Assembly: GCF_000317025.1 (NCBI RefSeq)
Contig: NC_019689.1
Location: forward strand, 4,108,024-4,172,023
Origin: Pleurocapsa sp. PCC 7327
GTDB taxonomy: Bacteria > Cyanobacteriota > Cyanobacteriia > Cyanobacteriales > Microcystaceae
Length of the DNA stretch: 64,000 bases
Direction of reading: 5' to 3'
How positions within the stretch are numbered: position 1 is the stretch's first letter; every line of letters starts with the position of its first letter. The position numbers were made by a program, and so were the translations under genes. The notes beneath the pieces are model-generated. The model was given only the letters and a program-made list of their open reading frames with translations, had not been told where the DNA came from and searched no databases. Positions 1 to 10,236 of this stretch are shown piece after piece.

Positions 1-381
1 GTGAATGACAATTTTCCAAAACTATTATGGTTAAATGATTCGGGGTTAAGCTGCTTGCTGACCCTACTGCTATTGGGTTTGTTGTTAGGGTCAGTTGGGT
101 TGGGCTGGATAGTAAATAGCTTCTTGATTCTGTTAGCCCTGCTGCTGTTTTTGCCCATCGTTGCTTTTTGGGGGTTTCGTTGGTGGGTAAAAAGCAATCT
201 GGTTGAAGACAAATGCCCGGTATGCAATTATGAATTTACTGGATTTAATCGCACCGAATGCCGATGCCCCAACTGCGGCGAACCTCTCAAAGTCGAAGCG
301 GGTCGCTTTCAGCGCTTGACTCCGCCGGGAACGATCGATGTAGAAGCTATAGAAGTCTCGGCACAACAGCTAGAAGATTAG
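1..381 (+). CDS. Membrane protein with C-terminal zinc ribbon, unknown function
   Basis: A 126-residue reading frame opens with GTG at the very first base, so the true start may lie outside the window. Two hydrophobic segments (about residues 15-35 and 38-62) are followed by a Trp/Arg-rich turn and then a treble-clef or zinc-ribbon signature, CPVC at about 73-76 and CPNC at about 89-92, which should bind one metal ion in the cytoplasm. The last 25 residues are acidic and probably disordered. The architecture, a membrane hairpin plus a small cytosolic zinc ribbon, suggests a scaffold or regulatory role, but no function can be assigned. No operon partner is visible: 427 bp separate it from psaC. 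Confidence 0.6.
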   Translation: MNDNFPKLLWLNDSGLSCLLTLLLLGLLLGSVGLGWIVNSFLILLALLLFLPIVAFWGFRWWVKSNLVEDKCPVCNYEFTGFNRTECRCPNCGEPLKVEAGRFQRLTPPGTIDVEAIEVSAQQLED

Positions 382-1053
<672 letters not shown>

Positions 1054-1114
1054 GAAAAACGCGGTTTAAGCGTGTAGATTCTCAGTACATTGCAAATGCC
1101 TTTAACATCCTAAA

Positions 1115-1143
1115 AAAAGAGAGAGCGTTTGGCTCTCTCTTTT
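1115..1143. terminator. Bidirectional terminator between psaC and tal
   Basis: A perfect 12-bp stem has its left arm at 1115-1126 (AAAAGAGAGAGC), a five-base loop GTTTG, and its right arm at 1132-1143, flanked by A-runs and T-runs on both sides. It sits between the convergent psaC and tal stop codons and can end both transcripts. Confidence 0.85.
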
Positions 1144-1161
1144 GTGTTAGTCAAATCTCTA

Positions 1162-2337
1162 CTAACTGACCAAACAAACTGCCGCACCCAGTCCTGCCAT
1201 CATTTCTTCTGCGGTGATCTGACCGTCGCGATCGACATCTAACGCATCGAATACGACATCGGTTCCCGCCCATTCTTCGCGGGTAATATATCCATCCCCA
1301 TCTAAATCGTAGATGCGGAAAAGATCGGCGGTGGTCGTACAAATATCGGCTTGACCTTCAAGGCGGGCTAAGCGATCGGCTAGTAGCGTCTCTAAGACTT
1401 CTAACGCTTTGGTAAACCCTGCAATGCCTTCGGCTAGTTTTTCTGATGCCATGCGGTCTTCGGCGTGCATCTTGTCAAAGGTTTCTTTGTCCATAGAAAT
1501 CTTCTCAATGTCTGCTTTCGCTGCCAGTTGGGGGTCTAATTTGCGAGGCAATTCTCCCTGGGTCGATTGCAATTCATTTAGTAAAGCTGGAGAAATGGTC
1601 AGCAAATCGCAACCTGCTAGTTCGGTAATCTCGCCAAGATTGCGGAAGCTTGCTCCCATGACCTCGGTATGGTAACCGAATTTTTTGTAGTAGTTATAAA
1701 TTTTGGTGACGGATAGCACGCCGGGATCTTCGGCGGGGGGATAGCTATCGCGTCCCGTTTCTTTTTTGTACCAGTCTAAAATTCGTCCGACAAAGGGAGA
1801 GATTAAAGTAACTCCTGCTTCCGCACAAGCGATCGCCTGATGGATGCCGAACAGCAGCGTTAAATTGCAGTGAATTCCCTCTTTTTCTAAGACTTCAGCC
1901 GCTTTGATGCCTTCCCAAGTGGAGGCAATTTTAATCAAAACGCGATCGCGCTTGATGTCCGCTGCTTCGTACTGAGAGATGAGGTAGCGAGCCTTGGCGA
2001 TAGTTGCCTCGGTGTCATAGGATAATCTTGCGTCTACCTCGGTGGATACCCGTCCGGGAATAATCTGCAAAATCTTTAAGCCAAAGGAAATTGCCAGGCG
2101 ATCGAATGCCAATCTCACCACTTCGGAAGCGTCGGCACCCTTGCCGAGTTCCTTCCTTGCCTTTTTGAGCGTCTCATCGACAATGCCTTGATACTGGGGC
2201 ATTTGTGCGGCAGCGGTGATGAGAGAGGGATTAGTCGTCGCATCGCGAGGCTTAAATGTTTCGATCGCTTGGATATCTCCCGTATCCGCTACCACGATCG
2301 TCATTTCCCGCAGTTGTTCGAGTAAATTCCTTGCCAT
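1162..2337 (-). CDS. tal: Transaldolase with C-terminal EF-hand pair
   Basis: Transaldolase moves a dihydroxyacetone unit between sugar phosphates in the pentose phosphate pathway. Residues 1-~320 form the TIM barrel; the Schiff-base lysine is K136 in the stretch IKIASTWEG, and DATTNPSL near the N-terminus is the family signature. The enzyme itself needs only about 320 residues. The last 60 carry two EF-hand loops, [12 protein letters not shown] (344-355) and [12 protein letters not shown] (367-378), both with acidic residues at loop positions 1, 3, 5 and 12. This fusion is known from cyanobacteria and suggests calcium binding, though the effect on activity is not visible from sequence. It lies 35 bp downstream of ackA on the same strand, so the two are probably co-transcribed. 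Confidence 0.96.
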   Translation of the reverse strand: MARNLLEQLREMTIVVADTGDIQAIETFKPRDATTNPSLITAAAQMPQYQGIVDETLKKARKELGKGADASEVVRLAFDRLAISFGLKILQIIPGRVSTEVDARLSYDTEATIAKARYLISQYEAADIKRDRVLIKIASTWEGIKAAEVLEKEGIHCNLTLLFGIHQAIACAEAGVTLISPFVGRILDWYKKETGRDSYPPAEDPGVLSVTKIYNYYKKFGYHTEVMGASFRNLGEITELAGCDLLTISPALLNELQSTQGELPRKLDPQLAAKADIEKISMDKETFDKMHAEDRMASEKLAEGIAGFTKALEVLETLLADRLARLEGQADICTTTADLFRIYDLDGDGYITREEWAGTDVVFDALDVDRDGQITAEEMMAGLGAAVCLVS

Positions 2338-2372
2338 TAGTTTTCTCCGGTCGAATTAACTTTGAGAATTTA

Positions 2373-3590
2373 TCATTCATCATTCATAATTCCCCAACAT
2401 TGTTGGGCGATCGCCCAATCTTCTTCAGTATGAATGACTAACACCCTCACAGTCGAATCTCGTGTTGCTATATTCTCATCTACCGGGCGATTGTCGTTCT
2501 TTTCTTTATCTAACTTTAATCCTAAAAATTCGAAGGCTTGACAGGCTTTTTCTCTCACGCTGGCTGCATTTTCTCCCACGCCTGCGGTAAACACTATGGC
2601 ATCTAAACCGCCAAGAGAGGCAAGCATCGATCCGATACAGGCTCTCAGTCTATGAATATAAATATCAACAGCAAGTTGGGCGCGTTGATTTCCTTGGGCG
2701 ATCGCGGCTTCTATTGCCCGCCAATCGGACGAAACTCCCGATACGCCCTTTAAACCCGACTCCTGGTTGAGCATTTCATTAACGCGATCGGCATCAAAAT
2801 TGTATTCCCGCATCAAATAAATGAGAATTGCCGGATCGATGGAACCGCTGCGACTTCCCATCATCAATCCTTCTAGAGGCGTAAATCCCATCGTGGTATC
2901 GATGCTGATGCCGTTTTTAATGGCAGCAAGGGAACAGCCATTCCCCAAATGACAGGTGATGAGTTTTAGCGATTCTAGCGGTTTGCCGAGGAGTTGGGCT
3001 GCTCGTCGGGCACAATATTGATGGCTAATGCCGTGAAAGCCATAGCGACGGATGCCCCTCTCAAACCACTCATAGGGAATGGGATAAACGGCTGCTTGAG
3101 GTGGCATTTGGCTGTGAAATGCAGTATCGAAAACGGCGACTTGAGGAATATCGCCCAATACCTGCGCGATCGCGTCAATTCCTTCTAAATGCGCGGGGTT
3201 GTGTGCGGGTGCTAAAGGAATGAGGCGGGCGATCGCCGCTTTGACGGCTGGCGTGACTTGGGTGGCTTGAGTATAGTCGATTCCGCCGTGTACGACGCGA
3301 TGACCGACGACATCGATTTCTGAAAACTGTTCTATGACTTTAGTTTCTCCCCGCACCAGCGTTTCTAGCATTCGTGCGATTCCTTGGGGGCGATCGCTTG
3401 ATTCTAACTCGATCTCTATTGTCGATCTCTTAGCTTTTACGCTTAAAACGCCTCTATCTGCCGTTGCCGTCCAATCGATACCTGCTTTCCATAAGGGTTC
3501 GCTTGCTCGCTCTGACAAAGTTTCTCCTGCGATTTCGTACAGGCTACTTTTGTGAGTGCTAGAACCCGCATTCAAGATTAAAACTTTCAT
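2373..3590 (-). CDS. ackA: Acetate kinase
   Basis: AckA interconverts acetyl phosphate + ADP and acetate + ATP in the cytosol, supporting fermentative ATP formation in the dark. The frame stays open for 24 more codons upstream, but the family begins with MKVLILNAGSST, so I place the start at 3590, giving 405 residues, the usual length. Visible family signatures are the N-terminal phosphate loop NAGSST, VVHGG and GFHGISHQY (active-site His), and GARAR-type nucleotide-binding segments towards the C-terminus. It is upstream of tal with a 35-bp gap, so a short carbon-metabolism operon is likely. No phosphotransacetylase gene lies nearby. Confidence 0.95.
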   Translation of the reverse strand: MKVLILNAGSSTHKSSLYEIAGETLSERASEPLWKAGIDWTATADRGVLSVKAKRSTIEIELESSDRPQGIARMLETLVRGETKVIEQFSEIDVVGHRVVHGGIDYTQATQVTPAVKAAIARLIPLAPAHNPAHLEGIDAIAQVLGDIPQVAVFDTAFHSQMPPQAAVYPIPYEWFERGIRRYGFHGISHQYCARRAAQLLGKPLESLKLITCHLGNGCSLAAIKNGISIDTTMGFTPLEGLMMGSRSGSIDPAILIYLMREYNFDADRVNEMLNQESGLKGVSGVSSDWRAIEAAIAQGNQRAQLAVDIYIHRLRACIGSMLASLGGLDAIVFTAGVGENAASVREKACQAFEFLGLKLDKEKNDNRPVDENIATRDSTVRVLVIHTEEDWAIAQQCWGIMNDE

Positions 3591-4001
3591 GAGATTGGGG
3601 GATGAATTGGGGCTATCTACTACCAATTTATTTTTATTAACAGCTTTGTTGGCAAAGGACAAAGTTTAAAATTTCATTTTCTTTGGCTTGGCAAGAGAAA
3701 ACCAAGAAAGCACTTCGAGATTTAAAGTCAATAAATTCTTAAATTTTTACAGGGTTTACTGAAATTGCGATCGCAATTAAAGAGAACGCGATCGACCTCA
3801 ACTCAATCCAATATCTTAAATTGCATAAAAATGCAATGGGCAAACTAATTATTAGTTTAATCCAAAACAAACTTAAATAAGATTGAGATTTTTAAACATC
3901 CATGCAATTTAAGTTTTTTGTTTTAATTTTTATGGTTTTTTGGCATTCAACTGCTAATATAACGATGAGATAATGGGAATTATAATTACCTTTTTCAATC
4001 T
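3591..4001. other. AT-rich divergent promoter region
   Basis: About 410 bases between the divergent ackA and beta-helix genes. The sequence is strongly AT-rich with A/T runs and one HIP1-type site. No open frame, hairpin terminator or RNA gene is recognisable. Promoters for both flanking genes must lie here but no clear -35/-10 pair stands out. Confidence 0.4.
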
Positions 4002-6374
4002 ATGACCAAGGATCGCCAAGCTCGTGCTGCTTTCAAAGAAAGAATCAGAATTTACGAAAATTCTTATCAATTACCCGTTTTATTTAGCCCATTTTTTTTA
4101 GAACTGAAGGAAAATATTAAGGCTAGACAAAAATTAGTTCAACAAGGAATTCGATCGCAATCTCAGTGGTTTGGGTTAGTCAAAACTGAAGAACTAATCG
4201 GCTTTGAAGAACGTTTCAGCGAACTGGAAAAGCTAGTTCGAGACTATGATAGTATCATTCATCTTCTAAAAAAATATCAAGAAGCTTATCAACTCTTCTT
4301 CGTACAAGTAGTTGACGAACTTAGAGCTTTTGTAGGCAAACAATGTCAAGAATTAGCCGAGGCAGAACGAGAAAGGTTAGAATTAGAGAGAAGCGTTCAA
4401 GACAATGAAAATCTTCTCTCCTTCTTAAAAAGCCAAAAGCTACAAATTCTTAGAAGTGCTTTCCTACTCCATCGAGCCGCTCAATTAGTCTTAAGAAAAG
4501 TAGAACTGATTGAAAATAGTATCAAAAAACTCGCCCAAGAGCAAGAAACTCAAAGAGCCTTGCTTGAAAAAATGATGGAACGTCTTAAAAACTACGTCAG
4601 AGTTTCTCGGCTTCAACAAAAAATTAATTGGATAGAAGAAAATATTAGAAACTTAGCAGATGTAGCCATCAACTTTGAAGATTACTTAAAAAATTATTTT
4701 GGCGCATTTCAGAACGTAATCGAACAAGTTATTGAGATCGATAATGAGCTTTCTAGCAAGGTTGATGAAATTAGGATTTTAGTTGAGGACATTCGCAATC
4801 AAAACTCTAAATCTTTTATTCTAGACGAGTCAGAAAGCTTGTCAGAAAGCCTTTTGAATTTCTTGGTTAAAAGCAATATCAAGCAAGAAAAATTGAGAGA
4901 AACCTTTGAAAAAGTTCGAGAAGAAAATTCCATTAATTTAGATCGATTTGACTTACCCGAAGAGGTATTGAAAAAAATCTCTGTAGTAGCTGCTCTCGAC
5001 TCGATTCAAGGTCGCGTTAATACTCAGCTCATACAGCGAAGTTGGGCTATACTTTGCCTTGTTGTTTCCAAGCAAAGTAATGGCGACTATCAAACAATTC
5101 AAGAAGCTATTAATAATGCGCGATCGGGAATGCGAATTCTAGTCCGTCCCGGTTTATATTTAGAAAGCCTTGTCATTGATAAACCATTAGAAATTCTCGG
5201 AGATGGAAAAGCTCAAGATATAATAATTCAAAGTCCCGATCGCGATTGCCTTCTCATGCAAACCGACTACGCAGTAGTCCGAAACTTAACATTACAGGGA
5301 AGCGCAAGACACCCAGGCGATAAAGATTTTGTAGTAAATATTCCTCAAGGTCAACTAATTGTTGAGGATTGTTATCTTACCTCTGCTTCTTTATCTTGCA
5401 TTGCCATTCATGGCGATAAAGCTAACCCTATTATTCGACGTTGTTTTATTTCTTCTGGAAAAGAAAGCGGTATTTCTGTTTATGAGAATGGTCAAGGAAT
5501 AATAGAAGATTGTAGTATCTTTAGCAATGGTTTAGCAGGAGCGATCATTCAAAATGGCGGAAATCCTATTATTCGTCGCTGTAAGATTTTTAAGGGAGAT
5601 AGCAATGGGATTTTAGTATATGATAGTGGTCAAGGAATTATCGAAGATTGCGAAATATTTAACAATATTAATACGGGAATAGAAATTAGAGAGAATGGTC
5701 ATCCAATTATCCGAAATTGTAAGATTTATAAAGGAAAAACAAGTGGAATTTTTGTGCATTCCAACGGTCAAGGTATCATAAAAAATTGTGAGATTTTTGG
5801 AAATGGTTTACAGGGAATAGCGATTGAAGAAGGCGGCAATCCAGTTATCTATCAATGTAGAATCTATCAGGAAAAAGAATCTGGAATTCTGATTTATCAA
5901 AATGGTAAAGGAATCGTAAAAGATTGTGAGATATTTGATAATTTCTATACGGGAGTCGAAATTAGAGAAGGAAGCAATCCGTTTATTCACCAATGTAGAA
6001 TTTACCACAATCAAAAATGCGGCATTGTAGTTACCAAGAATGGAAAAGGAATAGTCAAGGGTTGCGATATTTTTGACAATACTTATGCCGGAATAGCAGT
6101 AACAGAAGGAAGCAACCCATTGATTCGCAAATGTAAAATTTACCAGAGCGGAAAATATGGCGTTCTCTTTGAGAAAAATAGTAAAGGAACGGTAAAAGAT
6201 TGCGAAATTTTTGACAATACTTGTGCTGAAATAAAAATTAGAGAGGGTAGTAATCCATCGATTCAGCAGAGTCAGAGCAAATCGCTAAAAGAAAAGAAAC
6301 ATCCAATTTCATCTCAATTTCATGCAACTATAGATGAGATGATGGGAAAATTTATCTACAAAGATAGTTTATGA
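4002..6374 (+). CDS. Coiled-coil protein with right-handed parallel beta-helix repeats
   Basis: A 790-residue protein in two halves. Residues 1-~350 are highly charged (Glu/Lys/Gln-rich) with long heptad-like stretches and no signal peptide or membrane segment, so an extended coiled coil. From about 365 a beta-helix begins with the pattern DYQTIQEAINNA...GLYLESLVI, the common entry to pectate-lyase-like/NosD/FBXO11-type folds. From about 480 the helix becomes regular: a 46-residue double rung (138 bp) of the form NPIIRxCKIxxxxxxGIxVxxxGxGIIxDCEIFxNxxxGIxI, repeated about six times with stacked Cys, Asn and Ile. No catalytic Asp/Arg set of a polysaccharide lyase is obvious, so binding or scaffolding is as likely as an enzyme. 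The neighbours do not suggest a function. Confidence 0.85.
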   Translation: MTKDRQARAAFKERIRIYENSYQLPVLFSPFFLELKENIKARQKLVQQGIRSQSQWFGLVKTEELIGFEERFSELEKLVRDYDSIIHLLKKYQEAYQLFFVQVVDELRAFVGKQCQELAEAERERLELERSVQDNENLLSFLKSQKLQILRSAFLLHRAAQLVLRKVELIENSIKKLAQEQETQRALLEKMMERLKNYVRVSRLQQKINWIEENIRNLADVAINFEDYLKNYFGAFQNVIEQVIEIDNELSSKVDEIRILVEDIRNQNSKSFILDESESLSESLLNFLVKSNIKQEKLRETFEKVREENSINLDRFDLPEEVLKKISVVAALDSIQGRVNTQLIQRSWAILCLVVSKQSNGDYQTIQEAINNARSGMRILVRPGLYLESLVIDKPLEILGDGKAQDIIIQSPDRDCLLMQTDYAVVRNLTLQGSARHPGDKDFVVNIPQGQLIVEDCYLTSASLSCIAIHGDKANPIIRRCFISSGKESGISVYENGQGIIEDCSIFSNGLAGAIIQNGGNPIIRRCKIFKGDSNGILVYDSGQGIIEDCEIFNNINTGIEIRENGHPIIRNCKIYKGKTSGIFVHSNGQGIIKNCEIFGNGLQGIAIEEGGNPVIYQCRIYQEKESGILIYQNGKGIVKDCEIFDNFYTGVEIREGSNPFIHQCRIYHNQKCGIVVTKNGKGIVKGCDIFDNTYAGIAVTEGSNPLIRKCKIYQSGKYGVLFEKNSKGTVKDCEIFDNTCAEIKIREGSNPSIQQSQSKSLKEKKHPISSQFHATIDEMMGKFIYKDSL

Positions 6375-6473
6375 AAAGACAGGCTTTAGAAGAATAGAGA
6401 GTGTCATTATCGGGAAGATATAAAATATAGTGTCTAGAGCGCTATAACGAAAGAAAAACCAGAGAAAAGACCG

Positions 6474-7232
6474 ATGAGTTCTCAAAATTCTACCGATTTG
6501 GAAGCGATTATTGTCGCTGAAGGCGTTGAAAAATGGTACGACAATAATTTTCACGTTCTCCAAGGAGTCAGTCTCAGCGTCAATAAACAAGAAGTTGTTG
6601 TAATTATGGGACCTTCGGGTTCGGGAAAATCAACATTTATTCGCACGTTTAATGCCCTAGAACCCTACCAGAAAGGAAGTATCGTCATCGATGGCATAAA
6701 ACTTTCCCACGACCTTAAAAATATCGATGCGATTCGTCGGGAAGTGGGAATGGTTTTTCAACAATTTAATCTTTTTCCTCATCTCACAGTACTCGATAAT
6801 GTAACGCTAGCCCCCATTTGGGTGCGCCGTTGGAAGAAGCAGAAAGCAGAAGAAGTGGCAATACAGCTACTCGAGAGAGTAGGAATTTTAGAACAGGCGC
6901 ACAAGTATCCGGGACAACTGTCGGGAGGTCAGCAACAACGAGTTGCGATCGCGCGCGCTTTAGCGATGCAGCCCAAAATTATGCTATTCGACGAACCCAC
7001 CTCAGCGCTAGACCCAGAAATGGTTCGGGAAGTCCTAGACGTGATGCGCACCCTAGCTAATTCCGGAATGACTATGGTTTGCGTGACTCATGAAGTCGGT
7101 TTTGCCCGCGAAGTCGCCGATCGCGTCGTATTTATGGATGGCGGCAAGATCGTAGAAATCGCCCCGCCTGACGAATTTTTCAACCATCCTAAAGAAGAAC
7201 GAACCCAAAGATTTCTCTCGCAAATTTTGTAA
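6474..7232 (+). CDS. bgtA: Polar amino-acid ABC transporter ATPase (BgtA/GlnQ type)
   Basis: This is the cytoplasmic ATPase of a basic/polar amino-acid importer. At 252 residues it shows every ABC element: Walker [10 protein letters not shown] (from residue 46), Q-loop [12 protein letters not shown], signature LSGGQQQR, Walker [13 protein letters not shown] and switch histidine VTHEVGFA. The [23 protein letters not shown] region matches the GlnQ/HisP subfamily. No permease or binding protein is adjacent. In cyanobacteria the basic amino-acid ATPase BgtA is typically encoded apart from its permease, which supports the symbol, but a general GlnQ role cannot be excluded. It follows the beta-helix gene by 99 bp and precedes the FMN oxidase by 52 bp. 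Confidence 0.85.
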   Translation: MSSQNSTDLEAIIVAEGVEKWYDNNFHVLQGVSLSVNKQEVVVIMGPSGSGKSTFIRTFNALEPYQKGSIVIDGIKLSHDLKNIDAIRREVGMVFQQFNLFPHLTVLDNVTLAPIWVRRWKKQKAEEVAIQLLERVGILEQAHKYPGQLSGGQQQRVAIARALAMQPKIMLFDEPTSALDPEMVREVLDVMRTLANSGMTMVCVTHEVGFAREVADRVVFMDGGKIVEIAPPDEFFNHPKEERTQRFLSQIL

Positions 7233-7284
7233 AGTTTGCGGCGCGATTTTCGCTAATCGATCTATACAATCTATCCAAAATCCC

Positions 7285-8382
7285 ATGCTTCGCCCGATTA
7301 ATCTTTTCGAGTACGAATCGCTTGCCAAGCAAAATCTCTCTCGGATGGCGCTAGATTACTATAGCAGTGGTGCTGGCGATGAATTAACTTTACGATACAA
7401 TCGCGCTGCTTTCGATCGCTATCAATTTCGCCCTCGGATGTTGGTCGATGTCAGTCAACGAGATTTGAGCGCGTCTATTGTGGGTCAATCTTTGCCGATG
7501 CCGATTTTAATTGCGCCGATGGCATTTCAGTGTTTGGCGCATCCTGAGGGAGAATTGGCAACCGCGAGAGCAGCGCAGAAGTTGGGTGCTGTAATGGTTT
7601 TGAGTACGCTATCGACCAAAAGTTTGGCGGCGGTAGCAAGCGAGAGAAAAAATATTTTCCAGTGGTTTCAGTTGTACGTTCATAAAGATCGCTCTCTGAC
7701 TCGAACTCTGGTAGAAATGGCTCAGGCAGCAGGTTTTAGCGCTTTATGTCTGACGGTAGACGCACCTTTTTTGGGAAAACGAGAACGGGACTGTCGCAAT
7801 CAATTTGCCCTACCGCCAGGAATGGAACTGGCTAATTTAACTTGCATGGCAGATTTAACTATTGCCAAAACCGCTGGCGAGTCGGGGTTATTTGCCTATT
7901 TTACCCAGCAAATCGATCCCAGCGTCACTTGGAAAGACTTGGAATGGTTGCAGTCGATAACCCGCTTACCCGTCATCGTGAAAGGAATTTTACGGGGAGA
8001 TGATGCCAAAACAGCTGTAGAATATGGCGCGAGGGGGATTATTGTATCCAATCACGGCGGGAGACAATTGGATGGTGCGATCGCGTCCTTGGATGCTTTA
8101 CCAGAAATCGTAGAAGCTGTCGGAGGTAAAGCAGATATCCTCTTAGATGGCGGAATTCGGCGAGGAACAGATATCCTCAAAGCTTTAGCTTTAGGTGCAA
8201 AAGCGGTTTTAGTCGGTCGTCCCATTTTATGGGGATTAGCGGTTGGCGGAGAGACAGGAGTCTGCCACGTCTTGGAATTGTTGCGCGATGAGTTGGATTT
8301 AGCGATGGCGTTAAGTGGATGCCCAACCATTCAAGCTATCGATCCGAGTATCGTTATCAAATCGCGCGATCGCTATCTATAA
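7285..8382 (+). CDS. FMN-dependent 2-hydroxyacid oxidase (lactate/glycolate oxidase family)
   Basis: A 365-residue TIM-barrel flavoprotein of the glycolate oxidase/lactate oxidase/LldD family. The N-terminal YYSSGAGDELT carries the substrate tyrosine. PILIAPMAFQCLAHPEGE and LSTLSTKSL bind FMN, and SNHGGRQLDG contains the catalytic base H257. In cyanobacteria such enzymes act as L-lactate oxidases (as shown in Anabaena) or glycolate oxidases, producing pyruvate or glyoxylate plus hydrogen peroxide when oxygen is the acceptor. Substrate cannot be settled by eye. There is no signal peptide. It lies 52 bp after the ABC ATPase gene on the same strand and may share its transcript. Confidence 0.9.
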   Translation: MLRPINLFEYESLAKQNLSRMALDYYSSGAGDELTLRYNRAAFDRYQFRPRMLVDVSQRDLSASIVGQSLPMPILIAPMAFQCLAHPEGELATARAAQKLGAVMVLSTLSTKSLAAVASERKNIFQWFQLYVHKDRSLTRTLVEMAQAAGFSALCLTVDAPFLGKRERDCRNQFALPPGMELANLTCMADLTIAKTAGESGLFAYFTQQIDPSVTWKDLEWLQSITRLPVIVKGILRGDDAKTAVEYGARGIIVSNHGGRQLDGAIASLDALPEIVEAVGGKADILLDGGIRRGTDILKALALGAKAVLVGRPILWGLAVGGETGVCHVLELLRDELDLAMALSGCPTIQAIDPSIVIKSRDRYL

Positions 8383-8454
8383 AGTTTTTCATTTTCAACT
8401 TTGATAACGATTTGAAATTTCGTTTTTCCTAACGCCAACGATATTGTCTCTGGC

Positions 8455-8676
8455 TTGATAATTGCCGGACAAAAAGGAGAAATTAACTACGGTACGAGGA
8501 TGTATCGCAGAGTTCAAAGTACTATCCAATTGCTTCGTCGCGGTAAAAGTTTAGAGCAAGCTACTGCTTTATCTGGCATACCGACTTCTGTCATCGAGCG
8601 GTTAATCGTCTGGGGACAAAATCGTCGTGCTGCAAGTCAGGCTGAAGTGGTAACTTCTCCAGTTACTAGGGAGTGA
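8455..8676 (+). CDS. Small conserved-looking protein, unknown
   Basis: The frame can start at TTG 8455 (73 residues) or ATG 8500 (58 residues). It stays open upstream to a TGA at 8413 without another standard start, and the extra upstream residues (NANDIVSG) read like coding sequence, so the gene may have lost its original start. The core MYRRVQSTIQLLRRGKSLEQATALSGIPTSVIERLI is predicted as two or three helices with a helix-turn-helix-like turn (LSGIPTSV). No function is assigned. The following gene is convergent. Confidence 0.5.
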   Translation: MIIAGQKGEINYGTRMYRRVQSTIQLLRRGKSLEQATALSGIPTSVIERLIVWGQNRRAASQAEVVTSPVTRE

Positions 8677-8736
8677 AGGATCTAAAGAGGATGTTCCAGA
8701 CGCAACATGCCGCGTCTGGAAAGCATTAAATGTCAA

Positions 8737-10107
8737 CTATTTGCGGTGCTCGTAGAAGAAGCGTATCATTTCCTGCGAGGCATCGGGTCCCTTGGCATCG
8801 GTAAACGAGCCACTAGGACTCCCTCCCGACCATGCATGACCTGTACCATGTACCAGCCACTGTTCCATGACCGCACGACCGCTAGCGTCGTGGTATATAG
8901 AGCGGGTATAGGCACGACCGTTGGATACCTGTTGCTGGGTCGAGGTTAGGAGCAGGTTTCTGCCTGCTTCGCTCGTCGTCCACTGCGCGATCGCCTGGTC
9001 TCCGTTGCACGGGTGAACTATCGTATCGCGATCGCCGTGGAACACGATTGTAGGGACGAGTTGGGTGCATATATCTGCTTGTCGTGGGGGAATCTGTCCT
9101 CCGTGCTGCATCGCAGCGAACGCTGAGGGGAGGTCTTTAGCAGCTCCATAGGCGAGACCAGAATGAATGCCAATGGCGGCATAGAGGTCGGGATAGCTCA
9201 TCCCCACGATCGCAGCCATCGCTCCGCCCGCCGACAGTCCTGCCACATAAATCCGCCGAGCATCGATTTGGTAGGTACTAATAATCTGATGTGTAATGCC
9301 AGCAATAATGGACGGTTCGCCACGACCTCGCTGCTGGTCGGTCGGTTTGAACCAATTCCAACACTTGGACGGGTTGGCGGAAGTTGCTTGTGCGGGATAG
9401 ACGACAAAGAACGGTTTCTTTTCTGCGATTAGATTCATACGGCTGCCAACAGCGAAATCGTCGGGGTTCTGCATACAGCCATGGAGCATGACGACCAGAG
9501 GCAAGGCTTGTCCGCTATATCCACTGGGGATGTACAGCTTGTAGGTGAGGTTTCCAGCTTGGTTGGTATAAGACCCATCGATAAACTGCCCCCCTACCCA
9601 AGTCTCGCTGCGTTCTCGGTTTGGCATGGGTGTGGATACTGTCCTGCCGCGTCCACTCCCGGGAGGGCGAAGTGTCAAACTCAGGCTTGTAGAATGCTTA
9701 GGTACCAGCGGTGTGAACTTGGTTCGTTCGCTATCCGTGCCCGGGATGGTTGTGTGTGCCCCAGCGTGCCGCTTCTCACCAGGGTTCGGTCGGGCATTGG
9801 TTGGCTTGGTGTATGCTCTCTTGTTCTCCTGAGACGATCCTCCTGTCACGTCAAGCGGTAATAGCCTTGCTACTGAGGAGGTGTTGTTTTGACGAGTCGA
9901 CCCCTCTGCATGCCTTGGTTCTGCACCGATAACCTCGAAGCTAACATCAATTGGTTCGTCACCGGGACGGTTGGTAGTGTCTGACGAAGCTTTCGGCGAG
10001 CACATTCCTTGGAGTGTTTGCTGGATAAGGGCGGTTGCCTCCATGAGCTTGCCCGCGCGGGTGAGTCGAGTAGCTTCCGTTATTCCAGCGAGCATTCTAT
10101 CATCCAT
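8737..10107 (-). CDS. PHB-depolymerase family esterase
   Basis: An alpha/beta hydrolase of the polyhydroxybutyrate depolymerase/feruloyl esterase (LpqC-like) family. The catalytic domain spans residues ~180-456. LHGCMQNPDDF forms the oxyanion region, GLSAGG holds nucleophile S292, GDRDTIVHP probably supplies D361, and HGTGHAWSGG supplies H424. The first ~35 residues are helical. Residues ~40-170 are a Ser/Thr/Pro-rich, low-complexity, presumably disordered stretch. There is no signal peptide or lipid-binding patch, so an intracellular ester or oligomer substrate is more likely than extracellular polymer. GC content is visibly higher than in the neighbours, suggesting acquisition, although HIP1 sites are present. 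It follows the CopG-type gene on the same strand by about 130 bp. Confidence 0.85.
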   Translation of the reverse strand: MDDRMLAGITEATRLTRAGKLMEATALIQQTLQGMCSPKASSDTTNRPGDEPIDVSFEVIGAEPRHAEGSTRQNNTSSVARLLPLDVTGGSSQENKRAYTKPTNARPNPGEKRHAGAHTTIPGTDSERTKFTPLVPKHSTSLSLTLRPPGSGRGRTVSTPMPNRERSETWVGGQFIDGSYTNQAGNLTYKLYIPSGYSGQALPLVVMLHGCMQNPDDFAVGSRMNLIAEKKPFFVVYPAQATSANPSKCWNWFKPTDQQRGRGEPSIIAGITHQIISTYQIDARRIYVAGLSAGGAMAAIVGMSYPDLYAAIGIHSGLAYGAAKDLPSAFAAMQHGGQIPPRQADICTQLVPTIVFHGDRDTIVHPCNGDQAIAQWTTSEAGRNLLLTSTQQQVSNGRAYTRSIYHDASGRAVMEQWLVHGTGHAWSGGSPSGSFTDAKGPDASQEMIRFFYEHRK

Positions 10108-10236
10108 ACCTATAAATCTCCCTTATTAGTAACGATTACCAGTAACTTGTGGCAGGAGCTGGAATCCGACCCGCAGCTTCGTGCTTCGTTATTGGGCAAA
10201 GCGCCGAGAAGCGACACTACCACGCGCAGCGTCCCC

